Notes: generated by a model from the sequence alone, not told the origin. Positions 1-8,185 are shown, counted from the first letter of the stretch. The stretch is 64,000 nt of DNA from Brevundimonas bacteroides DSM 4726 (GCF_000701445.1 NZ_JNIX01000009.1:62001-126000); one strand, 5' to 3'. Numbers and translations: made by a program.

Positions 1-101
1 CCAACGGTATCACCATCCTCCCGGCGCGGGCCGGAAAGTCCCCGCCGCAAACGACCATTGCCAACGACATCGCGCCGACCGCGCCCGCGCCCTCCACGCC
101 G

Positions 102-2279
102 GTGTCCGAGAAACGCGCCCCGGTCCTGCGCCAGTTCGAGCTGATCGAGGCGGTCAAGGCCTATGACCCCACCGCCGACGAGGCCCTGCTCAACCGGGCC
201 TATGTCTATGCGATGAAGATGCATGGCTCGCAGCTGCGGGCCTCTGGCGATCCCTATTTCGCCCATCCGATCCAGGTCGCGGGCATCCTGACCGACTATC
301 GGCTGGACACCGCCACCATCGTCACCGCCCTGCTGCACGACGTGGTCGAGGACACTTCGGCCACCCGCGACGACATCGCCCGCATGTTCGGGGAAGAGGT
401 CGCCGTCCTGGTGGAGGGGGTGACCAAGCTGAGCCGGCTGGAGCTCCAGGCCGAGCACACGCGCCAGGCCGAGAACCTGAGAAAGTTCATCCTGGCCATC
501 AGCCGGGACGTGCGGGTCCTGCTGGTCAAGCTGGCCGACCGGCTGCACAACATGCGCACGCTGCAGTACGTCAAGCCGGAGAAGCGCGAGCGCATCAGTC
601 GAGAGACGCTGGAGGTTTATGCGCCGCTGGGCCGCTCCATCGGCATTCACAGGATCGCGTCGGAGCTGGAGGAGCTGGCCTTCGAGCATCTGAACCCCAC
701 GGCGCGCACCGCGATCGAGCGGCGGCTGGAGGCGCTCAAGCTCGAACACGGCAAGGCGACCGACAAGGTGGCCGCCGAGATCCAGCAGGTCCTGTCGGAA
801 GCCGGCATCCGGGCCCGCGTCTATGGCCGGCAGAAGACGCCCTATTCGATCTGGAGGAAGCTGCAGCGCAAGTCGGTGGGGTTCTCGTCCCTGTCAGACA
901 TCTATGGATTCCGCGTGCTACTGGAGGCCGAGGACGACTGCTATCGCGCCTTGGGGGTTATCCACCGCGCCTGGCCGATGGTGCCCGAGCGGTTCAAGGA
1001 CTTCATCTCCACGCCCAAGTCCAACAACTACCGCAGTCTGCATACGACGGTGGTGGGGCCGGGCGGCCTGCGCATCGAGATGCAGATCCGCACCGAGGCC
1101 ATGGACCGGGTCGCCGAGGACGGGGTGGCGGCGCACTGGGCCTACAAGAACAAGTCGTACGGCTTCGATCAGGAGGCGATGGAGCGGGAAGGGGGCCGCG
1201 ATCCCCTGCAGAACCTGCGTCACCTGGTGCAGGTCATCGAGCACGGCGAGGGTGGCGAGGACTGGGTCGAGCACGCCAAGCTCGAGATGTATCTGGACCA
1301 GGTCTTCGTCTTCACGCCCAAGGGGGCGCTGATCACCCTGCCGCAGGGGGGGATGCCGCTGGACTTCGCCTATGCCGTCCACACCGAGGTCGGCGATACG
1401 GCCGTGGGCGTGAAGATCAACGGCGAGCTGAAGCCGATGCGCACGCGGCTGCAGAACGGCGACGTCGTCGAGATCATCCGCGGCAAGAAGCGCGAGGCGC
1501 CGGCGGACTGGCGTTCGCTGACGGTGACGGGCCGGGCGCGCTCGGCGATCCGGCGTCACATCCGCCATGTGGAGAGGGACGAGTTCCTGAAGCTGGGGCG
1601 CACCACGCTGGAGGCGACCCTGACGCGGGCGGGTAAGGCCCTGTCGGACGTGACGCTGAAGCCCGCGCTGGAGACCCTGGCCCTGGGTTCGGAGGACGAC
1701 CTGTTCGACGCCATCGGGCGGGGGCGCCTGCCAGTCAACAAGGTGGCCGAGACCCTGTTCCCGGCGCTGAAAGGCACACTGGTCAGTGGGGATGAGCGCA
1801 AGAAGATCGCCGACGACAAGGCCCGGCTGTTCGTGCGGGGCGGGGGGCTGACGCCGGGCGTCTCGATCCACTTCGGCGAGTGCTGCACCCCGGTGCCGGG
1901 CGATCGCATCGTCGGCATCCTGGAGCCCGAGAAGGGGCTGACGGTGCACGTCATCGACTGTCAGCGCCTGGCCGACTTCGCCGACGACGACAGCGTCTGG
2001 AACGACCTGCAATGGACGCCGGAGGCGGAGAAGGGGAGCGTCGGCATGGCCCGGTTCCGCGCCACCATCAAGAACGCGCCGGGCGTTCTGGGTCAGGTCG
2101 CCACGGTGATCGGCGAGGCTGGCGGCAACATCCTGAACCTGAAGATGGCCCACCGGCAGCAGGACTTCTTCGACGTCGACCTGGACGTGGAGGTGTCGGA
2201 CGCCAAGCACGCGACGACGATCATGGCGGCGCTGCGGGCCAATCCCAGCGTGGATACGGTGGAGCGGTCGCGGGGGTAA
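102..2279 (+). CDS. spoT: Bifunctional (p)ppGpp synthetase/hydrolase (RelA/SpoT homologue)
   Basis: Long RSH protein of 725 residues that makes and degrades (p)ppGpp in the stringent response. Order of domains: HD hydrolase near the N-terminus (LLHDVVEDT, His79-Asp80, intact), RelA/SpoT synthetase around residues 230-350 (RFKDFI, then NNYRSLH and QIRTEAMD), TGS around 395-455 (VFVFTPKG), and a C-terminal ACT domain from about 645. An intact HD pair together with the RxKD-type synthetase loop, rather than the ExDD loop of monofunctional RelA, argues for both activities. The GTG at 102 is the only plausible start inside the window; the frame stays open to the left edge, so a start upstream of base 1 cannot be excluded. 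It is followed by an SOS-type promoter and a small peptide gene. Confidence 0.95.
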   Translation: MSEKRAPVLRQFELIEAVKAYDPTADEALLNRAYVYAMKMHGSQLRASGDPYFAHPIQVAGILTDYRLDTATIVTALLHDVVEDTSATRDDIARMFGEEVAVLVEGVTKLSRLELQAEHTRQAENLRKFILAISRDVRVLLVKLADRLHNMRTLQYVKPEKRERISRETLEVYAPLGRSIGIHRIASELEELAFEHLNPTARTAIERRLEALKLEHGKATDKVAAEIQQVLSEAGIRARVYGRQKTPYSIWRKLQRKSVGFSSLSDIYGFRVLLEAEDDCYRALGVIHRAWPMVPERFKDFISTPKSNNYRSLHTTVVGPGGLRIEMQIRTEAMDRVAEDGVAAHWAYKNKSYGFDQEAMEREGGRDPLQNLRHLVQVIEHGEGGEDWVEHAKLEMYLDQVFVFTPKGALITLPQGGMPLDFAYAVHTEVGDTAVGVKINGELKPMRTRLQNGDVVEIIRGKKREAPADWRSLTVTGRARSAIRRHIRHVERDEFLKLGRTTLEATLTRAGKALSDVTLKPALETLALGSEDDLFDAIGRGRLPVNKVAETLFPALKGTLVSGDERKKIADDKARLFVRGGGLTPGVSIHFGECCTPVPGDRIVGILEPEKGLTVHVIDCQRLADFADDDSVWNDLQWTPEAEKGSVGMARFRATIKNAPGVLGQVATVIGEAGGNILNLKMAHRQQDFFDVDLDVEVSDAKHATTIMAALRANPSVDTVERSRG

Positions 2280-2306
2280 TTCTGTTGGGTTTCCACGACG
2301 GGACTG

Positions 2307-2346
2307 TTGACGAGAACAAATCCGCAACATAGAACATTCCCGGAAC
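2307..2346 (+). promoter_or_regulatory. Candidate sigma70-type promoter overlapped by a LexA (SOS) box
   Basis: TTGACG at 2307-2312 and TAGAAC at 2330-2335 are separated by 17 bases. Overlapping the -10 is GAAC-N7-GAAC at 2332-2346, which is the reverse-strand form of the alphaproteobacterial LexA operator GTTC-N7-GTTC. A further GAAC lies at 2314. The placement over the -10 fits repression. The downstream gene is a 29-codon membrane peptide starting at 2368. Confidence 0.7.
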
Positions 2347-2367
2347 ACGAAATCTGGGGATGAGGCG

Positions 2368-2457
2368 ATGTCGAGGGTGGTTCGAGAGACGCTGTCGCTG
2401 GCGTCGTGCGGCGGCTTCGTCTGGATGGTATGGACGATCGCTCTGCTGGCGCGATGA
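2368..2457 (+). CDS. SidA-like SOS-induced small membrane peptide (29 aa)
   Basis: A 29-codon frame, ATG to TGA, with a good ribosome site (GGGGATGAGG ending three bases before the ATG). The peptide has a short basic N-terminus (MSRVVRE) and then one hydrophobic segment, about residues 9-28, containing FVWMVWTIALL, so it should be a single-pass inner-membrane peptide. A LexA box overlaps its promoter. In Caulobacter crescentus, SidA is a 29-residue, LexA-controlled inner-membrane inhibitor of division acting on FtsW/FtsN. Matching length, topology and control make this a strong candidate homologue, but I cannot align it to SidA here. The secreted-protein gene at 2484 starts 26 bases downstream and may be co-transcribed. 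Confidence 0.72.
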   Translation: MSRVVRETLSLASCGGFVWMVWTIALLAR

Positions 2458-2483
2458 GGCGCTGATTCAGGCGGGAGGCGGCA

Positions 2484-3416
2484 ATGTCGGGTGTGGTGAC
2501 GGCCCTGGCTCTGGCTCTGATGCAGGCGGCCGGGCCGGCCCAGGCGCAGGACGTCGGGGCGCAGGAACCCGTCGCGCAGCTGCCGGAAGTGGTGGTAGAG
2601 GGGCGGTCTGTGGAAGAGCAGGCGGACGTCTTCATCGATGAGGTCGCCGCGCCGCCCCGGGGGGCGACGGTGGCGAGGTGGAACGAGCGGGTCTGCGTCG
2701 GCGCGGTCGGGCTGCCCGAGACCACCGCCCGCTACCTGATCGACCGCGTTTCGGCCGTGGCCATGTCTGTGGAGCTGGAGCCCGGGGAGCCGGGCTGCGA
2801 CCCGACGGTGATCATCGTCGCCACCCTGGACGGCGGGGCCGTGGCTCAGGGGCTGGTGGAACGGCGACGCAATGTCCTGGCCCCGGGCAATGCGATCCAG
2901 TCCCGGAGCCGGCGTGAGCTCGCCGAGTTCGCCACCGTGGATCGCCCTGTCCGGTGGTGGCACATCAGCACGGCGGTCGATCCAGATTCCGGTCGCAGCG
3001 TCGTGAGACGGCCTGCGGACGACACGACCAATGCATCGATCGAGCAGCTGATCCAGAGCGCCATCCGGGGCTCGAACTCACTGATCACCGCCAGCACCCG
3101 CCAGCATCTGCGTCGCGCGGTCATCATCATCGACTTCGACGAGATCGGCGACGACATCGACTTCGACCAGCTCGCCGACTACGTCGCCTTCGTGGCCCTG
3201 GCGCAGGTGGACCCGGAGGCGGACACTTCGGGCTTCTCCACCATCCTCAACCTGTTCGACGACCCGACGACGCCAGGCCTGACGGCATGGGACAGCGCCT
3301 ACTTGTGGGGCCTCTACAACTCCGACGACACAGCGCGCGGCAATTCCGGCCGAGAAGCCGCGTTGCGCCGCGAGATGCTGCGCGCCCGGGAACGGACGGC
3401 CGAGCCGCCGGAGTGA
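2484..3416 (+). CDS. Conserved hypothetical secreted protein (paralogue A)
   Basis: 310 residues with an N-terminal signal sequence (cleavage probably after AQA near residue 22). I do not recognise a characterised function. Shared features with the gene at 3841-4827 include QLPEVVVEG, a W-x5-CVG motif, a second Cys about 45 residues later, DRPVRWWH, and the strongly conserved stretch [16 protein letters not shown] followed by LFDDP. The two are clearly paralogues in tandem. Ribosome site GGGAGG precedes the ATG. The gene lies just downstream of the SidA-like peptide and could be read from the same LexA-box promoter. A periplasmic or envelope location is inferred from the signal sequence only. 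Confidence 0.8.
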   Translation: MSGVVTALALALMQAAGPAQAQDVGAQEPVAQLPEVVVEGRSVEEQADVFIDEVAAPPRGATVARWNERVCVGAVGLPETTARYLIDRVSAVAMSVELEPGEPGCDPTVIIVATLDGGAVAQGLVERRRNVLAPGNAIQSRSRRELAEFATVDRPVRWWHISTAVDPDSGRSVVRRPADDTTNASIEQLIQSAIRGSNSLITASTRQHLRRAVIIIDFDEIGDDIDFDQLADYVAFVALAQVDPEADTSGFSTILNLFDDPTTPGLTAWDSAYLWGLYNSDDTARGNSGREAALRREMLRARERTAEPPE

Positions 3417-3471
3417 TGGCGGGCATGACGGATCGGTGACAACCCAAGGTCACACCGTCGTGATTGGCGAA

Positions 3472-3483
3472 GCTTGCGCAAGC
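3472..3483. repeat. 12-bp perfect palindrome
   Basis: GCTTGCGCAAGC is a perfect palindrome just ahead of the tandem repeat array and downstream of paralogue A. It could be an operator or part of a weak terminator; no T-tract follows. Confidence 0.4.
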
Positions 3484-3490
3484 GTAGCAC

Positions 3491-3574
3491 CATCCCGCCT
3501 GAGGCATCCCGCCTGAGGCATCCCGCCTGAGGCATCCCGCCTGAGGCATCCCGCCTGAGGCATCCCGCCTGAGG
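3491..3574. repeat. Six perfect copies of a 14-bp tandem repeat
   Basis: The unit CATCCCGCCTGAGG occurs six times head-to-tail without a mismatch, 84 bases in all, and then degenerates into CCGCAACCTGCCTCAAGG. The period is not a multiple of three, so the array is unlikely to be coding. It ends 31 bases before the start codon of a small secreted protein, in its leader or promoter region. Perfect copies suggest recent slippage and likely copy-number variation between strains. Confidence 0.95.
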
Positions 3575-3605
3575 CCGCAACCTGCCTCAAGGAAGGGAAT
3601 GGACC

Positions 3606-3779
3606 ATGCTCAAGAAATTCCTTCTCGGCTTCGCCATTGCAGGCGGGCTAATCGTCTCGGCACCGACGGCGTCGGCGGAACCTGATCCGCGGTGCCTGGC
3701 ACACTATGGTTGTTTCTGGAATGGCGAAGAATGGGTGTGCAGTACGCCAGATATCTATCTGCTCTGCGATCTAGGCTAA
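3606..3779 (+). CDS. Small secreted four-cysteine protein (57 aa)
   Basis: A 57-residue frame with an excellent ribosome site (AAGGAAGG) before the ATG at 3606. The N-terminus is a classical signal peptide (MLKKFLLGF, hydrophobic core, ASA cleavage motif near residue 24). The roughly 33-residue mature part has four cysteines (30, 36, 45, 54) and several aromatic residues, as in small disulfide-bonded secreted peptides. No family recognised. It has lower GC than its neighbours, sits between two paralogous secreted-protein genes, and is preceded by the 14-bp repeat array and followed by a perfect hairpin at 3794-3815. Confidence 0.72.
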   Translation: MLKKFLLGFAIAGGLIVSAPTASAEPDPRCLAHYGCFWNGEEWVCSTPDIYLLCDLG

Positions 3780-3793
3780 CGCATGCATCGACG

Positions 3794-3815
3794 GGTGGCA
3801 TCCAAAGATGCCACC
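3794..3815 (+). terminator. Perfect 9-bp hairpin, possible terminator
   Basis: GGTGGCATC, a CAAA loop and GATGCCACC form a perfect 9-bp stem 14 bases after the stop codon of the small cysteine-rich gene. No T-run follows, so termination is uncertain. The ATG at 3808 lies inside the 3' arm, which argues against its use as the start of the next gene. Confidence 0.5.
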
Positions 3816-3840
3816 CAATGCTCATTCAGAGGATTGGTTA

Positions 3841-4827
3841 TTGGTCAGATTGCTAGCTAACTCATTCTGTTTAGTCGGGCTCGCGGTGCTCCTCTCAAGC
3901 TCATATACTGTGCCAGCTTACGGAGCCGTGATCACAAGATCGGCAGGATCAACCCAAGACCTGGCGCAGCAGTTGCCCGATGTCGTCGTAGAAGGAATCC
4001 AGATTGAAGAGCGAGCTGGAGCGTTCATAAGTCAGATTGCTGCCCCATCGAGAGGGGAGTCTCTGGCTCGCTGGCGAGATTCAATCTGTGTTGGGACCGC
4101 TGGGTTTGACGAAGCGGGTGCAACATTCGTCGGCGAGCGCGTGGCTTCTATTGCTTCGGAGATAGGGTTGCAGTCTGAAGGAGAAGGATGCAGCGCCGAC
4201 ATCCTAGTTCTCGCGACGAGCGACGGGACGCGTACGGCTCAAGCAACAGTGGACCTGGAGAGAACCCGTTTTCTTCCAGGTGGCTCGGGCTACTCCCGCA
4301 CACGGCGAGAGTTTCGACAGTTCATCGAAACGGACCGGGCGGTCCGTTGGTGGCACACGACCCTTCCCATAGACAACCGCATGGACCGCCGCGTTCGTCG
4401 CTTGCCGACGGACAACGCCTATGATGACTCGCTGGAAGCCATCAACCGCCTCGATAACGTCCCCCAGACCACCGTCCCCGCCACCCTGATTGCAGCCACC
4501 ACTCGCCAGGACATGTGGGCCGCGACCATCATCGTCGACTTCACGCGCGTGGGCGAGGTCAATTACGACCAACTCGCCGACTACATCGCCTTCGTCGCTC
4601 TGGCCCAGGTCGATCCGGAGGCCGACACGTCCGGCTTTCCGACGGTGCTGAACGTGTTCGACGATCCGGCGTCGGCGCCCGGCCTGACCGACTGGGACCG
4701 CGCCTATCTGCGCGGACTTTATGAGTCCGATGAACGAACGGCGGGCGCCATTGGCCGCGAGGCCGAAATCCGCCGCGAGATGCTGCGCGCCCGCGCGGAC
4801 GGTCAGGCCGAACCTCCCGTCGACTGA
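3841..4827 (+). CDS. Conserved hypothetical secreted protein (paralogue B, mosaic composition)
   Basis: Second member of the tandem family at 2484-3416, sharing [20 protein letters not shown] and [17 protein letters not shown] prefer the TTG at 3841 because CAGAGGA (3827-3833) sits 7 bases upstream and the product then starts directly with a signal sequence. The ATG at 3808 is the alternative, adding 11 residues but lying in a hairpin. Composition changes inside the gene: bases 3841-3960 are 62/120 G+C, whereas 4561-4680 are 78/120, and rare codons such as CTA, TTA and AGA cluster in the first half. This suggests recombination or acquisition of the 5' part. Function unknown. Confidence 0.72.
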   Translation: MVRLLANSFCLVGLAVLLSSSYTVPAYGAVITRSAGSTQDLAQQLPDVVVEGIQIEERAGAFISQIAAPSRGESLARWRDSICVGTAGFDEAGATFVGERVASIASEIGLQSEGEGCSADILVLATSDGTRTAQATVDLERTRFLPGGSGYSRTRREFRQFIETDRAVRWWHTTLPIDNRMDRRVRRLPTDNAYDDSLEAINRLDNVPQTTVPATLIAATTRQDMWAATIIVDFTRVGEVNYDQLADYIAFVALAQVDPEADTSGFPTVLNVFDDPASAPGLTDWDRAYLRGLYESDERTAGAIGREAEIRREMLRARADGQAEPPVD

Positions 4828-4924
4828 CCGCCCGGCCTTGCGCCGGTCCGTCCCGGACGCGATATCAGGGGGTGAACGGACGCGGCCACGACGAGTCGCG
4901 CCGAACGGCATTCAGCGAGACCCT

Positions 4925-5566
4925 ATGCGCGATCCCCTCGACCTCATCTCGAACAATCTCGTCCCCATGGTGGTGGAGCAGTCCAGCCGGGGGGAGCGGG
5001 CCTTCGATATCTTCTCGCGGCTGCTGCGTGAGCGGATCATCTTCCTGACCGGCCCGTTCGAGGACGGCATGGCCAGCCTGATCTGCGCCCAGCTGCTGTT
5101 CCTGGAATCGGAGAACCCCAAGAAGGAAATCTCCATGTACATCAACAGCCCCGGCGGCCAGGTGTCGTCGGCGCTCGCGATCTACGACACCATGCAGTAC
5201 ATCAAGTCGCCGGTCTCGACGGTCGTGATGGGCATGGCGGCCTCGGCCGGCTCCCTGATCCTGACGGCGGGCGAGGCGGGCCAGCGCATCGCACTTCCGA
5301 ACGCGCGGGTGATGGTGCACCAGCCGTCCGGCGGCTTCCGCGGCCAGGCCTCGGACATCGAGCGCCACGCCGAGGACATCCGCTATACCAAGCGCCGCCT
5401 GAACGAGATCTACGTCAAGCACACCGGCCGGACCTATGAAGAGGTCGAATCCACCCTGGACCGCGACCACTTCATGAGCGCGGAAGAGGCCAAGGCCTGG
5501 GGCATCGTCGACCACGTCTACGACCGCCGCGAGCAGGCCGACGAAGACGGCGTGAAGACGGTCTGA
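4925..5566 (+). CDS. clpP: ATP-dependent Clp protease proteolytic subunit ClpP
   Basis: Serine peptidase that forms the tetradecameric barrel of ClpXP/ClpAP. 213 residues from the ATG at 4925. The triad is Ser107 (MAASAGS), His132 (VMVHQP) and Asp181 (LDRDHF), a constant offset of ten from the E. coli numbering 97/122/171, which confirms the assignment. Conserved VYINSPGG-like loop is present as MYINSPGG. The frame runs on upstream to 4721 but that extension overlaps the preceding gene and is not ClpP-like. In Caulobacter ClpP is essential and, with ClpX, degrades CtrA. clpX lies about 1.2 kb downstream, separated by a small gene and an opposing phosphatase gene. Confidence 0.97.
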   Translation: MRDPLDLISNNLVPMVVEQSSRGERAFDIFSRLLRERIIFLTGPFEDGMASLICAQLLFLESENPKKEISMYINSPGGQVSSALAIYDTMQYIKSPVSTVVMGMAASAGSLILTAGEAGQRIALPNARVMVHQPSGGFRGQASDIERHAEDIRYTKRRLNEIYVKHTGRTYEEVESTLDRDHFMSAEEAKAWGIVDHVYDRREQADEDGVKTV

Positions 5567-5579
5567 GCCCGACCCGGCG

Positions 5580-5903
5580 GTGGCGCAGTCCACGCGAGAT
5601 CAGTCCGGAACCCTCGAGGTCGGGGGCGAGACCTATGTGTGGGAATTGCGCCGCCAGCCCCGGCCGGTCGCCGGCGGCGGCTGGGAGGGCGTGGCCGTCA
5701 GCCTGCGTCACCAGCACTTCAAGCGCGAGGCCATCGTGCAGTTCCCGCCCCCGCTGCGTCCCAACGGGCGGCCGGACGTGGAGAAGCAGAAGGTCGACCT
5801 GGACGTGGTCCGCAATGCGGTGACGGCCGCCATCGAAGCGGGCTGGGACCCCGCCTCGCGCGGCAAGGCCGTGGTCTTCGACGTCGACGCCGAGGGGCGC
5901 TGA
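5580..5903 (+). CDS. Hypothetical protein between clpP and clpX
   Basis: 107 residues from GTG 5580, 13 bases after clpP and probably in the same transcript. The sequence has no signal peptide or membrane segment. It is rich in charged residues and contains GGETYVWELRRQPRP near the start and VVFDVDAEGR at the end. No domain recognised. The GC and codon use match the neighbourhood. The nearest in-frame alternatives would shorten it substantially; GTG was chosen for its spacing from the clpP stop and full coding-like composition. Confidence 0.72.
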   Translation: MAQSTRDQSGTLEVGGETYVWELRRQPRPVAGGGWEGVAVSLRHQHFKREAIVQFPPPLRPNGRPDVEKQKVDLDVVRNAVTAAIEAGWDPASRGKAVVFDVDAEGR

Positions 5904-5909
5904 TCCGGG

Positions 5910-6557
5910 CTAAGGGCGGCCCTTGAAGACGCGAAACCCCGCGTGATCAGCGATCTGCAGCATCTCAGTGTCGCCGGAGGTGTCGCCGTATGCCGCCGCC
6001 AGCCTCAGGTCAGCGCCATAGGCCGCGTAGAGGCGCCGAACCTTCTCTCCGCCCCGACAGTTGGGGCTCTCGAAGTGGCCGGTGAGTCGATCCTCGGCGT
6101 CGAACGTCAGTTCAGTCCCCAACAACCCGGCGGCGCCCAGTCTGCGCGCGAACGGCGCGACCGTCAGGGCGGGAGAGGCGGTCACGATCACCCGATGCGC
6201 GCCCTTTGCGCCCCAGTCCGCCCAGGTCTCCAGCGCATCCGGCCGCATCAATTTGCGCCACGCTCGGGCGGCATAGGCCTCGGCGTCGGCCTCCAGTTCG
6301 GCGCGGCTGACCCCTTGCAGGAACTCCTTAACCGCGGCCGCCTTGATCGCCCCACGGTCGCGGTCCTTGGCGTAGGCCGCTGTCGCGGGCGCCAGGCGCA
6401 CGAGGCCGAGCGCCCAGCGCCTGCGCCCGGCCCGCTTCCTCAAGAATGTGGTGAAGCTGTCGCGGACCGTCAGGGTGCCGTCGAAATCGAAGGCGACCAC
6501 GGGCTGACCCGGAGCGGGGGGCTGGCGAAAGCCGCCTGCGGCGCCCATCTCGCTCAT
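5910..6557 (-). CDS. HAD-IB family phosphatase
   Basis: 216 residues. The HAD motifs are all visible: motif I DFDGTLT (nucleophile Asp and acid/base Asp), motif II VTASP, and motif IV GDTSGDTEM near the C-terminus. The helical cap between motif I and II and the AFDFDGTLTVRDSF context resemble the IB subfamily that includes phosphoserine phosphatase-like enzymes and phosphatidylglycerophosphatase PgpC. The substrate cannot be decided from sequence. Start at ATG 6557 (MSEM) or 6548 (MGAAG); the longer open frame reaching 6785 would run over the clpX promoter and is rejected. Convergent with the clpP-side gene and divergent from clpX. Confidence 0.85.
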   Translation of the reverse strand: MSEMGAAGGFRQPPAPGQPVVAFDFDGTLTVRDSFTTFLRKRAGRRRWALGLVRLAPATAAYAKDRDRGAIKAAAVKEFLQGVSRAELEADAEAYAARAWRKLMRPDALETWADWGAKGAHRVIVTASPALTVAPFARRLGAAGLLGTELTFDAEDRLTGHFESPNCRGGEKVRRLYAAYGADLRLAAAYGDTSGDTEMLQIADHAGFRVFKGRP

Positions 6558-6756
6558 GCGCCGCGATCTCCGCCCAGTCCGCCCAAGGTCGCCGCCGATC
6601 CATCCCCGACCAGACCCGACGCTGTCCCCAATACGGGGTTGTGGCGGCGCTCCGGATGGGGGATTGTCATTTTTTGAATATCTTCGCGTCCATAGTGGTG
6701 GAATCAACGCGAAGGAAGCGCGTTCCCTCCCCGGAACGTGAGAGTGAGAAGGGTCC

Positions 6757-8022
6757 ATGACCAAAGCCGCTGGCACTGACGCCAAGTCAACGCTCTACTG
6801 CAGCTTCTGCGGAAAGAGCCAGCACGAGGTGCGCAAGCTCATTGCCGGTCCGACCGTGTTCATCTGCGATGAATGCGTCGAACTGTGCATGGATATCATC
6901 CGTGAAGAGCACAAGATCGGCTTCGTCAAGTCCAAGGACGGCGTCCCGACGCCCAAGGAAATCCGCGAGGTCCTGGACGACTACGTCATCGGCCAGGCGC
7001 ACGCCAAGAAGGTGCTCTCAGTCGCGGTGCACAACCACTACAAGCGCCTGAACCACGCGACGAAGAACAACGACGTCGAGCTGGCCAAGTCCAACATCAT
7101 GCTGATCGGGCCGACCGGCTCGGGCAAGACGCTGCTGGCCCAGACGCTGGCGCGGATCATCGACGTGCCCTTCACCATGGCTGACGCCACGACGCTGACC
7201 GAAGCGGGCTATGTCGGCGAGGACGTCGAGAACATCATCCTGAAGCTGCTCCAGGCGTCCGACTACAACGTCGAGCGGGCCCAGCGCGGCATCGTCTACA
7301 TCGACGAGATCGACAAGATCAGCCGCAAGTCCGACAACCCGTCGATCACCCGCGACGTCTCGGGCGAGGGCGTGCAGCAGGCCCTGCTGAAGATCATGGA
7401 AGGCACCGTCGCCTCGGTGCCGCCGCAGGGTGGTCGCAAGCACCCGCAGCAGGAGTTCCTGCAGGTCGACACCGCCAATATCCTGTTCATCGTCGGCGGC
7501 GCCTTCGCCGGGCTGGAAAAGGTGATCTCGGCGCGCGGGCAGGGGGCCTCGATTGGCTTTGGAGCCAAGGTCAAGGAAGTCGACGAGCGCCGCACCGGCG
7601 ACATCCTGAAGGGCGTCGAGCCCGACGACCTGATGCGCTTTGGCCTGATCCCCGAGTTCATCGGCCGCCTGCCGGTTCTGGCGACGCTGGAGGACCTGGA
7701 CGAGACCGCCCTCGTCAAGATCCTGACCGAGCCCAAGAACGCCCTGATCAAGCAGTACAAGCGCCTGTTCGAGATGGAGAACGTCGGCCTGACCTTCACC
7801 GACGACGCCCTGTCGGCGGTGGCCAAGAAGGCGATCACGCGCAAGACCGGCGCGCGTGGCCTGCGCTCCATCCTGGAGGGCATTCTGCTCGAGACCATGT
7901 TCGAGCTGCCGACCTTCGACGGCGTCGAGGAAGTGGTCGTCAACGCCGAGGTGATTGAGGGCAAGGCCCAGCCCCTGCTGATCTACGCCGAAAAGAAGAA
8001 GGCCGCCGACGGCGCGGCCTGA
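6757..8022 (+). CDS. clpX: ATP-dependent Clp protease ATP-binding subunit ClpX
   Basis: AAA+ unfoldase of 421 residues that feeds substrates to ClpP. The N-terminal C4 zinc finger is complete (CSFCGK and ICDECVELC). Then come Walker A GPTGSGKT, Walker B VYIDEIDK, the pore-loop region after YVGEDVEN and the sensor-2 region TGARGLRS. In Caulobacter the zinc domain recruits the adaptor CpdR, which with RcdA and PopA directs CtrA degradation; rcdA is also in this window at 48082. ATG 6757 is preceded by GTGAGAAGG. A strong intrinsic terminator follows at 8045. Confidence 0.97.
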   Translation: MTKAAGTDAKSTLYCSFCGKSQHEVRKLIAGPTVFICDECVELCMDIIREEHKIGFVKSKDGVPTPKEIREVLDDYVIGQAHAKKVLSVAVHNHYKRLNHATKNNDVELAKSNIMLIGPTGSGKTLLAQTLARIIDVPFTMADATTLTEAGYVGEDVENIILKLLQASDYNVERAQRGIVYIDEIDKISRKSDNPSITRDVSGEGVQQALLKIMEGTVASVPPQGGRKHPQQEFLQVDTANILFIVGGAFAGLEKVISARGQGASIGFGAKVKEVDERRTGDILKGVEPDDLMRFGLIPEFIGRLPVLATLEDLDETALVKILTEPKNALIKQYKRLFEMENVGLTFTDDALSAVAKKAITRKTGARGLRSILEGILLETMFELPTFDGVEEVVVNAEVIEGKAQPLLIYAEKKKAADGAA

Positions 8023-8044
8023 GGCACGCTGCAACGCATGGACG

Positions 8045-8075
8045 AAGGCCTCCGGAGCGATCCGGGGGCCTTTTT
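8045..8075 (+). terminator. Intrinsic terminator of clpX
   Basis: AAGGCCTCCGGA, a GCGA tetraloop and TCCGGGGGCCTT form a 12-bp stem with one G-T pair, followed by a run of T. It ends the clpX transcript. Confidence 0.88.
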
Positions 8076-8111
8076 CGTCTGCAGAGGGGCTGGAACGCGG
8101 GCCCAGTGATG

Positions 8112-8158
8112 CGGTATTTTGATACCGTAATGAGGAAAGTGTTTTGAATCAATTGATT
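8112..8158. promoter_or_regulatory. AT-rich patch with two short palindromes ahead of rplM
   Basis: In the 260-base gap between clpX and rplM, CGGTAT-TTTG-ATACCG (8112-8127) and the perfect AATCAATTGATT (8147-8158) stand out from the GC-rich background. They may be operator sites or part of an upstream promoter. No gene is visible here. Confidence 0.35.
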
Positions 8159-8185
8159 ACGCTATTTCTGCCGGAGAAGGCTGCA

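Noticed and set aside
918-2963. A long minus-strand open frame of 681 codons opposite spoT.
   Set aside because: It is the antisense of a well-recognised RSH gene and has the Arg/His/Gln-rich composition of GC-rich shadow frames.
3491-3574. Tandem repeats considered as a CRISPR array.
   Set aside because: The unit is 14 bases and copies are contiguous with no spacers.
3808-3840. ATG 3808 as start of paralogue B.
   Set aside because: It lies inside a perfect hairpin and lacks a ribosome site; TTG 3841 has CAGAGGA at the right distance.
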